Source: Fimbriimonadales bacterium (lineage in GTDB: Bacteria; Armatimonadota; Fimbriimonadia; Fimbriimonadales; GBS-DC). From it: a DNA stretch of 12,415 nt. This document shows, in pieces, positions 7,656 to 12,415 of this stretch (position 1 is its first letter; each line of letters opens with the position of its first letter). The translations under genes were made by a program, and so were the position numbers. The stretch spans positions 1 to 12,415 of the forward strand of contig JAOAES010000244.1 in assembly GCA_026416655.1 (NCBI GenBank). The letters are read 5' to 3'. The notes under the pieces are model-generated. The model saw nothing but the letters and a program-made list of their open reading frames with translations. It was not told the DNA's origin and ran no database searches.

Positions 7656-7728
7656 GCGCTTGAGCGGGACGCTCAAGCCACACAAGCGCGATACTCACAG
7701 ACGCGCTTGAGCGGGACGCTCAAGCCAC
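7656..7728. repeat. Direct pair of 26-bp REP-like palindromes
   Basis: Two identical 26-bp copies lie at 7656-7681 and 7703-7728, separated by 21 nt. Each contains a perfect hairpin (7658-7678 and 7705-7725) with 9-bp arms GCTTGAGCG and CGCTCAAGC, a GGA loop and a trailing GCCAC. This is the same design as 5709-5729, with a matched change in both arms (GAGCG/CGCTC instead of GGGCG/CGCCC). A partial copy (GGGCGGGACG) may remain at 7623-7632. The repeats lie in the leader between the riboswitch and the pseudopilin. Confidence 0.8.
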
Positions 7729-7740
7729 GAAAGCCACGCG

Positions 7741-7774
7741 CGCTCTTTCGCCCAACCCGCGAGGCGAACGAGCG
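7741..7774 (-). promoter_or_regulatory. Hairpin just after the riboswitch, candidate expression platform
   Basis: On the minus strand CGCTCGTTCGCC (7774-7763) pairs with GGCGAAAGAGCG (7752-7741), with 11 pairs, one mismatch and a 10-nt loop. It begins 8 nt after the last aptamer base, where a riboswitch expression platform is expected. The bases after it (CGCGTGGCTTTC) include only a TTT run, so it is not a classical intrinsic terminator. Confidence 0.4.
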
Positions 7775-7782
7775 AGACACGA

Positions 7783-7920
7783 CTGGATCGGTCTTCGGGC
7801 TTCTGGATCGTCCTACTTACGGCGCCTTCCCAGCACTTCGCCAGTGGCATATTGCCGCGTTCGTCCCCAGTCACCGCTGCGCGTCAGCGTCGGATTCGCA
7901 CCGACTTCCCGTGCATCCAG
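7783..7920 (-). ncRNA. Cobalamin (B12) riboswitch aptamer
   Basis: Read on the minus strand, the conserved pieces appear in the right order: GGGAAGTCGGTGCGAATCC (7910-7892, with P3 arms GTCGG and CCGAC), GGTGACTGGGGA, GCCACTGG (7848-7841), CTGGGAAGGCGCC (7833-7821), AGTAGGACGATCC (7817-7805), and the B12-box stretch AGAAGCCCGAAGACC (7804-7790). CTGGAT (7920-7915) can pair with ATCCAG (7788-7783) as the closing P1 stem. The 5' part before GGGAA is short, so the aptamer looks compact. Such RNAs bind adenosyl- or related cobalamins and usually repress B12 synthesis, B12 transport or B12-independent isoenzyme genes. The first gene downstream, about 190 nt away, is the H-X9-DG pseudopilin. Confidence 0.92.
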
Positions 7921-7953
7921 CCGCCGCAAACTCGTTGCCAGAAAGCAGAAGGG

Positions 7954-7983
7954 AGTGTACCCGAAACGGAGGCGCGCTCTAAA
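7954..7983 (-). promoter_or_regulatory. Candidate promoter of the riboswitch transcript
   Basis: Minus strand: TTTAGA (7983-7978) and TACACT (7959-7954) with an 18-nt spacer. The -35 overlaps the TAG stop of the MFS gene. Transcription would begin near 7947, about 25 nt before the aptamer. The -10 context GGTACACTCC resembles three other sites in the window (near 10374, 10496 and 11758). Confidence 0.4.
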
Positions 7984-9208
7984 CAGTGGGGCGCGCCCCG
8001 TCCTTTTTAAGCACAATCCAGCTCAGTAACGCGCCCAAGGTCAGCATCAGAGCGCAGCCGATAAATGGGGTGCGATGGGCAGGAACTTGAACCTCGCCCA
8101 GTGTGAGCGGCACATGTTCGTACAGGAATCCACCGAGTAGTGCGCCCAGAATGCTGCCGACGCCCTGCGCCGTGCCTGCCGCGCCCAGAATCACGCCGCG
8201 CCGCGCGGGGTCTAACTCGCTCAGCTCCGCCATCCACGCCGCGAAGGTCAGCACGAAGCTAATCGCGCCCAGCCCCGCCGCGACCACCACCCACGCAATC
8301 GGTGGCTTGGAGGGCGCAACTACGCTCCATAACACGACCGCCGCCAGACTGAGACCCCAGCGGATGCTGCGCGTGCGCCCTAACTGATCTGCCATACGAC
8401 CCAGTGGTAAACTCAGCGCGGCAATCGCCAGCGCGGGAACCACTAACCCTACCCCGAACAGCGTCTCGCTTACGCCGAACTCGTCCATCGCATACAGCTT
8501 GACGAGCAACATAACCAGCCCGATGCCGAAAAACACCACGAACGCCAGCGCCATGTGTCCCGGCGCAATCCGCAGCGCGTTCAGCAACGCGCGCAGGGAG
8601 ATTTTTTCGGTGTCGGGGCTCGAGCCGTCGCGGCGAGGGTTGCGCCCGTCACGGGGATAGAACCGCCACGCGATAAGCGTGGCGCAGGTGAACAGCACCG
8701 CCGTCAGGTAAAACGACGCCTGCTTTGCGTTCGTGAGATCGTTCGCCAGCCCGCCCGCGAGCGGGCCCAGCGCGACGCCCGACATGTAGGTCATGTTCAA
8801 AAAGCTCATCGCCCAGGCGCGTTTCTGTGGCGGAACGGCGTCGCCAATCGCGGCGTACACCGAGGGCCAGAGCATCGCCGCGCCCAGCCCGTCGATCGCC
8901 CGCAACGCGATGAAGTGCAGCGGGTGATGCGCCACCAGGGTCGCCAGCGAGGTGAACACCGTCAGCAACGGTCCCAGCACAATCAGGCGACGCCGCCCGA
9001 TTTGGTCGCTCAGCATGCCCATCGGCGCACGGAAAATCGCTTCCGTAAGCAGAAACACCGAGCCGACAGCGGTAATTGTTGCCTCGCCCAGCCCGATGAC
9101 CTCCCGTAAATAGACGGGCATCGCCGAGATGTTGAGCGTGACGTAGCCCAACTCGGCGAAGCCCGCCATAACCACCAGCGCCCAGAACGCCGAGAGCGAT
9201 TTCACCAC
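7979..9208 (-). CDS. Major facilitator superfamily transporter
   Basis: A 409-residue, strongly hydrophobic protein of MFS length (about 12 membrane segments). Motif A is present in the loop after helix 2 (GMLSDQIGRR, 64-73) and a weaker copy occurs in the second half (GRMADQLGRTR). 'GVALGPLAGG' (144-153) fits motif C of the antiporter-type DHA1 group. A charged central loop (RFYPRDGRNPRRDGSSPDTEK) separates the two six-helix halves. It acts in the inner membrane as a proton-coupled carrier; the substrate cannot be read from the sequence. The start is a GTG at 9206-9208, 20 nt after the stop of the oxidoreductase gene, with no well-spaced ribosome site; a GAGGAA lies 12 nt or more away inside a small hairpin, so translational coupling is plausible. 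Pairing with a Gfo/Idh/MocA enzyme suggests a sugar, polyol or related metabolite. Confidence 0.9.
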   Translation of the reverse strand: MVKSLSAFWALVVMAGFAELGYVTLNISAMPVYLREVIGLGEATITAVGSVFLLTEAIFRAPMGMLSDQIGRRRLIVLGPLLTVFTSLATLVAHHPLHFIALRAIDGLGAAMLWPSVYAAIGDAVPPQKRAWAMSFLNMTYMSGVALGPLAGGLANDLTNAKQASFYLTAVLFTCATLIAWRFYPRDGRNPRRDGSSPDTEKISLRALLNALRIAPGHMALAFVVFFGIGLVMLLVKLYAMDEFGVSETLFGVGLVVPALAIAALSLPLGRMADQLGRTRSIRWGLSLAAVVLWSVVAPSKPPIAWVVVAAGLGAISFVLTFAAWMAELSELDPARRGVILGAAGTAQGVGSILGALLGGFLYEHVPLTLGEVQVPAHRTPFIGCALMLTLGALLSWIVLKKDGARPTV

Positions 9209-9214
9209 GGTTGG

Positions 9215-9230
9215 GAGCGATTCCTCGCTC
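9215..9230 (-). promoter_or_regulatory. Intercistronic hairpin over the only ribosome-site-like motif
   Basis: GAGCGA and TCGCTC form a 6-bp stem with a GGAA loop on the minus strand. The hairpin starts inside the TGA stop of the oxidoreductase gene and holds the only AGGA-like motif before the MFS start. Ribosomes ending translation of the first gene would open it, which fits translational coupling. A 6-bp stem can arise by chance. Confidence 0.3.
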
Positions 9231-10302
9231 AGTCTATCGAGGTATCGATGCGCACTTCGCGCCCCGTCTCGGACGACTCATAGATGGCGTCCATAATTGC
9301 GTTCAAGTAGAATCCATGCTCGCCAGGGATGGGCGCAGGCTTGTTGTGGATGACCGCATCCACGAACGCCTCGACATTCGCCTGATAGGAGTTCACATTC
9401 GACAAGTTCACAGGCTCCATGTTGTAGAGCGTGCGGTTCTGTTCCGTTGCGATGCGCACAGGGCGGTCGCTCATGGGGTCGGCGAACACACCGCCTTTGT
9501 CGCCCAGCAGCAGCGTATTGAACTCGTCGCGCTCGATGTTGGCACAGAAGCTGGACTCCAGCGTGATGGTCGCGCCGTTCTCAAGGCGGATCAGCCCCAC
9601 AGCGAAGTCTTCCACCGTGAACTTCGTGTGGTCCCACTGCCCCATCAGTCCGACGACATCGGGGCGATTGCCGAACTTGGCATAGGTCGCGCCGAACGCC
9701 GCCACCGGTTTGGGATAGCCCATCAGCCAGAGCGTGGTGTCCAGAATATGCACGCCGATATCGATGAGCGGACCGCCGCCCTGTTTCTCTTTATCGATAA
9801 ACACGCCCCAGCCGGGGATGCCGCGCCGTCGCAGGGCGTGGGCGCGCGCGTAATAGACCTCGCCTAAGTTGCCTTCCTGAACGATATATTTATGCAGGAA
9901 CTGCGCCACGCCCGAAAACCGCCACTGCAGGGAGACATGGAGCAGCTTGCCCACGCGACGCGCCGTGCGCACCATCTCCCGCGCCTCGTGAGCGTTGCGC
10001 GCCAGCGGCTTCTCACAATGCACGTGTTTGCCTGCTTCCAACGCGGCGATGGTCGCATCCTTGTGCAGGAAGTTGGGCGTCGCCACCACAACAATCTGGA
10101 TGTCGTCGCGCTGCACCATCTCGCGGTAGTCGGTGTAGACATGGGGAATGTTGAACCGCTCGGCGGCGGCGCGCGCGCCGGCTTCGTTCACATCTGCGAC
10201 AGCGACCAGTTCCACACGGTCAGAGAGTTTCGCGTAGCTGGGCATATGTTGCCCCTGAGCAATCCCGCCTGCTCCGATAAATCCAACGCCTATCTTACTC
10301 AA
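9229..10302 (-). CDS. Gfo/Idh/MocA-family NAD(P)-dependent oxidoreductase
   Basis: A 357-residue protein, the usual family length. The N-terminal Rossmann fold shows GFIGAGGIA (8-15) and an acidic end of beta-2 (AVADVN, D37). The family signature EKPL has the catalytic-type Lys at K98. The C-terminal domain has GGGPLIDIGVHILD (175-188), supplying D181 and H185, the residues that usually complete the active site. Members oxidise or reduce sugars, inositols or sugar derivatives with NAD(P). Which substrate is used here is unknown. The start is TTG at 10300-10302, supported by a strong AAGGAGG site 10 nt upstream and by the fit of the Rossmann start (SKIGVGFIG). A TATACT -10 and a leader hairpin lie upstream. 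The MFS transporter follows after 20 nt, so the two probably work on one substrate. Confidence 0.93.
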   Translation of the reverse strand: MSKIGVGFIGAGGIAQGQHMPSYAKLSDRVELVAVADVNEAGARAAAERFNIPHVYTDYREMVQRDDIQIVVVATPNFLHKDATIAALEAGKHVHCEKPLARNAHEAREMVRTARRVGKLLHVSLQWRFSGVAQFLHKYIVQEGNLGEVYYARAHALRRRGIPGWGVFIDKEKQGGGPLIDIGVHILDTTLWLMGYPKPVAAFGATYAKFGNRPDVVGLMGQWDHTKFTVEDFAVGLIRLENGATITLESSFCANIERDEFNTLLLGDKGGVFADPMSDRPVRIATEQNRTLYNMEPVNLSNVNSYQANVEAFVDAVIHNKPAPIPGEHGFYLNAIMDAIYESSETGREVRIDTSID

Positions 10303-10335
10303 GTTCGTCGCTCCTCCTTCGTTGCAGCGTCTTCT

Positions 10336-10379
10336 GCGGTTCAGAGAACCGCTTTACCTCATAACCACACAGGAGTATA
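10336..10379 (-). promoter_or_regulatory. Candidate promoter and leader hairpin of the oxidoreductase-MFS operon
   Basis: Minus strand: TATACT (10379-10374) within GGTATACTCCTGTG; no good -35 is seen. Downstream in the leader a 7-bp perfect hairpin with a 3-nt loop (GCGGTTC and GAACCGC, 10336-10352) precedes the ribosome site. The gene-free stretch 10303-10517 holds this promoter and the divergent rnhB promoter. I see nothing else in it. Confidence 0.4.
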
Positions 10380-10495
10380 CCTGACGGGCGGGTCGGTGTG
10401 TTCATCAAGCCGATGGAGACGCCAACACTACTTGGAACTCATTCGCAAGGTCGGCGTTACCACCGACGATTGGGGCTACTCGAAACGCTGATTGG

Positions 10496-10501
10496 TATAA
10501 T
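10496..10501 (+). promoter_or_regulatory. Candidate -10 element of rnhB
   Basis: A perfect TATAAT in the context GGTATAATCCTGTG. This is nearly the same 14 bases as the divergent oxidoreductase promoter on the other strand. TTGGGG at 10470-10475 is too distant (20 nt) to be a good -35. Transcription near 10508 would leave only about 16 nt before the ATG and no ribosome binding site, so the mRNA may be nearly leaderless. Confidence 0.5.
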
Positions 10502-10523
10502 CCTGTGAACCTTCTGTGTGCCT

Positions 10524-11111
10524 ATGTGGATTGCAGGTGTCGACGAAGCGGGACGGGGACCGATAGCGGGTCCGGTAGTGGCGGCGTGCGTGGCGTTGCC
10601 GCCCAACCATTCTATCACGGGGATTGCCGACAGCAAGCAACTCAGTCCGGCGCAGCGCGAACGGCTCTTTATTCAGATTCAACGAGAGGCGGTGGCGTGG
10701 GCAATTGGCGTCGCCAGCCCGCGCGAGATCGAACGGCTGAATATCCTGCGGGCAAGCCTGCTGGCGATGCGTCGCGCTGTGCTGAGCTTGAACCTCATCC
10801 CCCAACGCGTTCTCATCGACGGTAAGTTCTGCATTCCCAACCTGCAGTTGCCTCAGCAGGCGATTGTGAACGGCGACGCGCAGGAGGAGTGTATCGCTGC
10901 TGCCTCTATCCTCGCCAAAGTCGCCCGCGATCGGATGATGACGGAGTTAGACCGCCTCTATCCGCAGTATGGCTTCGCGCAGCACAAGGGCTATCCGACA
11001 CCGATGCACCTGGAGCGGTTGATGCGCTACGGAGCGTGCCCAGCGCATCGGCGCACCTACGCGCCTGTCGCACAAGGTCGCCTACTGACAGCCCGCGTCG
11101 AAGTTGAATAA
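10524..11111 (+). CDS. rnhB: Ribonuclease HII
   Basis: A protein of about 195 residues, normal for RNase HII. It cuts the RNA strand of RNA-DNA hybrids and starts removal of single ribonucleotides from DNA. The hallmark IAGVDEAGRGPIAGPVVAA stands at the N-terminus and its DE pair supplies the first two metal-binding acids. A third Asp lies in VLIDGKF, and NGDAQEECIAAASILAKVARDR carries the fourth acidic site. 'YGFAQHKGYPTPMH' is the conserved late motif. The ATG at 10524 is preferred because it places the usual short MW-IAGVDEAG start; a GTG two codons upstream (10518) is also possible. Neither has a ribosome site. The last 12 or so residues after 'RTYAPV' are not typical and overlap, antisense, the dockerin-like relic. 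It is divergent from the oxidoreductase gene and convergent with the Uma2 gene. Confidence 0.93.
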   Translation: MWIAGVDEAGRGPIAGPVVAACVALPPNHSITGIADSKQLSPAQRERLFIQIQREAVAWAIGVASPREIERLNILRASLLAMRRAVLSLNLIPQRVLIDGKFCIPNLQLPQQAIVNGDAQEECIAAASILAKVARDRMMTELDRLYPQYGFAQHKGYPTPMHLERLMRYGACPAHRRTYAPVAQGRLLTARVEVE

Positions 11112-11189
11112 CATCATCAGCAGGTCTGCGTCATCCACAACGTTGTCGCCGTTTAGGTCGGCGCGTCCGCACTCTTCAGATGAACCTAC
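11082..11189 (-). pseudogene. Dockerin-like C-terminal relic
   Basis: A 35-codon frame on the minus strand, closed upstream by a TGA at 11190-11192 and ending in TAG at 11082-11084. It reads ...ECGRADLNGDNVVDDADLL, then MMLFNFDAGCQ. D-x-N-x-D-x-x-x-D-x-x-D followed by hydrophobic residues is the calcium-binding half-repeat of type I dockerin-like tails, and the flanking Cys and ending GC fit the C-termini of secreted proteins in such bacteria. There is no start codon, ribosome site or remaining N-terminal domain; the Uma2 gene occupies the place where it should be. It therefore looks like the stump of a larger lost gene. It overlaps the last 30 bases of rnhB on the other strand. Confidence 0.6.
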
Positions 11190-11740
11190 TCAAACAGCTC
11201 GCCCACCCGCACCTTGAACTCAGGCAGCAACTCACCCCCTGTGAGAATATCATCCTCGCGCAGCACCTCCACCTCCAGCGGCGCGGTATAACGATAAACC
11301 TGCTTGCGCTCCGGGAACAGCAGCCACACCTCGCGCGCCCCCGACTCGAAATACTCCACCACTTTCTGGGCGAGGTCTTTCTGGTTCTCCGAAGGCGAGA
11401 CGACCTCCACCGCCAAGTCGGGCGCGCCGTCGATGAAGTCCACAGGCGGTTCGCCCTGCGGCAGGCGACTAACATCCATCAGCGCCAAATCAGGGCTGCG
11501 GATGTTGCCCCGCTTCATTCGAAACCCCGTGCTGGAGTCAAAAGCCCTGAGGGTTTTGGGTAGCACTGCGTAAGTTTCGCCTGATAGCTTGTAACCAATC
11601 CACCCGTGTCTTCCACCTGTGGGCACGACCTGTATCCTCCCGTTCACCAGTTCGTACTTGCGCCCGTCGTCAGGCATCTGCAGCAAGTCCTGCTCGGTGT
11701 AGCGGCGTTTGCGTTTCGGCTTCTCGCGCACGGTTGCCAT
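11186..11740 (-). CDS. Uma2-family (DUF820) PD-(D/E)XK nuclease-like protein
   Basis: A 184-residue protein of normal Uma2 length. Family features in order: YELVNGRI (29-36), the strand RSPDLALM (81-88, D84), PDLAVEVVSPSE (107-118, D108 and E112), K126 in a following helix, and ESGAREVWLLFP (132-143). This is the restriction-endonuclease-like fold; D84, E112 and the lysine are the likely active-site positions. The family is abundant in Cyanobacteria and several other phyla, with no agreed cellular role. The ATG at 11738-11740 is chosen over an in-frame GTG at 11749 because GGAGG lies 9 nt before the ATG but directly against the GTG. It begins 25 nt after the CorC-like gene, so read-through is likely; a weak TACACT at 11763-11758 could be its own -10. 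The dockerin-like relic follows directly downstream. Confidence 0.9.
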   Translation of the reverse strand: MATVREKPKRKRRYTEQDLLQMPDDGRKYELVNGRIQVVPTGGRHGWIGYKLSGETYAVLPKTLRAFDSSTGFRMKRGNIRSPDLALMDVSRLPQGEPPVDFIDGAPDLAVEVVSPSENQKDLAQKVVEYFESGAREVWLLFPERKQVYRYTAPLEVEVLREDDILTGGELLPEFKVRVGELFE

Positions 11741-11765
11741 CGGTCTCACCCTCCTGTAGTGTACC

Positions 11766-12415
11766 TCACTTCATCACGCCCTCAACCGCGCTGTCACTGT
11801 CGGCGGCTTCTTCTTCGACGCGCGTGGCTTGCACCAGGCGGATGCGATGCCCCTCAATCGCATGCACGCGCAGTTCCCAGCCGTCCACGCGCACAGTTTC
11901 ACCCTCCGTCGGCTGATGACCGAGTTGCCCGAACACATATCCGCCCAGCGTGTCGAACTCCTCCGACTCCAGCGGGATGCCCAGCAGCTCGCTCGCGTCG
12001 TCCAGGTGCAGGCGGGCGTCGATGAGCAGCGAGCCATCGGGCAGGTTCTCCACCTGAGGCTCCGGCTCCACATCGTACTCGTCCTGAATCTCACCCACAA
12101 TCTCCTCCACGAGGTCTTCGAGGGTCACCAAGCCCGAAGTGCCGCCGTACTCGTCCTGCAGGATTGCCATGTGCGTGCGCTGACGGCGCATATCCTGCAG
12201 CAGTTCCACCACGCGCTTGCTTTCAGGTACGAAAAACGCGGGGCGCATCACCTCACGCAGAGAGAACTTGCCGCCCGTCTCGCAATAGCGCAGCAAGTCC
12301 TTCGCATGAATGATGCCGATAATGTTATCTAAGCTGCCCTCGTAGACGGGAATGCGGGTATGCCCCGTCTCGCGCACGAGTTTAATCAGTTCCTGCCCTG
12401 TCGCGGTGGCAGGCA
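11766..12415 (-). CDS. CorC/HlyC-family CBS-domain protein, C-terminal part (5' end outside window)
   Basis: The frame is open to the right edge and gives 215 residues with no start inside the window. It begins inside the first CBS domain (ELIKLVRETGHTRIPVYEG, then NIIGIIHAKDLL). The second CBS domain follows (VVELLQDMRRQRTHMAILQDEYGG and TSGLVTLEDLVEEIVGEI). The last 80 or so residues (LPDGSLLIDARLHLDDASEL to HRIRLVQATRV) are the CorC_HlyC domain. Known relatives are membrane proteins with an N-terminal DUF21 (CNNM) domain that transport or efflux Mg2+ or Co2+, or soluble CorC accessory proteins. The N-terminus needed to decide between them lies beyond the window. An acidic tail (EEEAADSDSAVEG) ends the protein. 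The Uma2 gene follows after 25 nt. Confidence 0.9.
   Translation of the reverse strand, partial: PATATGQELIKLVRETGHTRIPVYEGSLDNIIGIIHAKDLLRYCETGGKFSLREVMRPAFFVPESKRVVELLQDMRRQRTHMAILQDEYGGTSGLVTLEDLVEEIVGEIQDEYDVEPEPQVENLPDGSLLIDARLHLDDASELLGIPLESEEFDTLGGYVFGQLGHQPTEGETVRVDGWELRVHAIEGHRIRLVQATRVEEEAADSDSAVEGVMK

Noticed and set aside
7591..7698. Longer start (GTG at 7696-7698) for the H-X9-DG pseudopilin, adding 36 residues.
   Set aside because: It would translate a REP-like hairpin and put a non-basic 49-residue leader before the prepilin site; the ATG at 7588-7590 has a strong GGAGGG at good distance.
7656..7728. Two identical 26-bp repeats with a 21-nt spacer as a mini CRISPR.
   Set aside because: Only two copies, fully palindromic, short spacer, no cas genes, and related hairpins with other stems lie nearby.
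7988..7999. Self-complementary GGGGCGCGCCCC near the end of the MFS gene as a terminator or site.
   Set aside because: It lies in coding sequence, has no loop or U-run, and is expected at this GC content.
11082..11192. Uma2-dockerin fusion made by a programmed -1 frameshift at the Uma2 stop.
   Set aside because: The -1 frame has its own TGA just upstream, there is no slippery sequence, and a cytoplasmic nuclease with a dockerin tail makes little sense.
11741..11749. GTG start at 11747-11749 for the Uma2 gene.
   Set aside because: It is directly against the GGAGG site; the ATG at 11738-11740 has proper spacing.

Overview
This window looks like a chromosomal segment from a GC-rich, non-model bacterium, most probably of the Armatimonadota (inference). 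The best clue is the pseudopilin at 6835-7590. Its N-terminal helix, its 'CLSNLRQIGLAG' segment and its H-X9-DG motif are typical of the many prepilin-like proteins of that phylum and its relatives. A dockerin-like tail with 'DLNGDNVVDDADLL', a Uma2 nuclease and a Gfo/Idh/MocA oxidoreductase fit as well. No tRNA, rRNA, CRISPR array or transposase gene was seen.

Left part (1-7590, minus strand): five prepilin-like genes in a row. Read 5' to 3' on the minus strand they are an H-X9-DG pseudopilin (6835-7590), a second GspG/GspH-like pseudopilin (5765-6574), then PilV/GspI-like (3846-5657), PilW/GspJ-like (1936-3792) and PilX/GspK-like (from 1922 past the left edge) proteins. The last four follow the classical order of minor-pilin tip operons (gspH-I-J-K, fimU-pilV-pilW-pilX). 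The I-, J- and K-like proteins are very large, at 603, 618 and more than 640 residues. Palindromic REP-like hairpins lie in the three non-coding stretches around the upstream pilin genes (5677-5732, 6752-6819, 7656-7728). Different copies carry different but self-complementary stems.

Middle (7591-7983): a clear cobalamin riboswitch on the minus strand (about 7783-7920) with a candidate promoter of its own overlapping the end of the MFS gene. The first gene downstream is the H-X9-DG pseudopilin, not an obvious B12 gene. Between them lie a strong hairpin, two identical 26-bp REP-like repeats and an 8-bp hairpin that touches the pilin's ribosome binding site. This is the most unusual arrangement in the window.

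Right part: an MFS transporter (7979-9208) and a Gfo/Idh/MocA oxidoreductase (9229-10302) form a minus-strand pair, probably for uptake or export and oxidation of a sugar-like compound. A divergent promoter region separates them from rnhB (RNase HII, plus strand, 10524-11111). The convergent gap after rnhB holds a decayed dockerin-like C-terminus (11082-11189). Next come a Uma2-family nuclease-like gene (11186-11740) and the C-terminal part of a CorC/HlyC CBS-domain protein running off the right edge (11766-12415), both on the minus strand.
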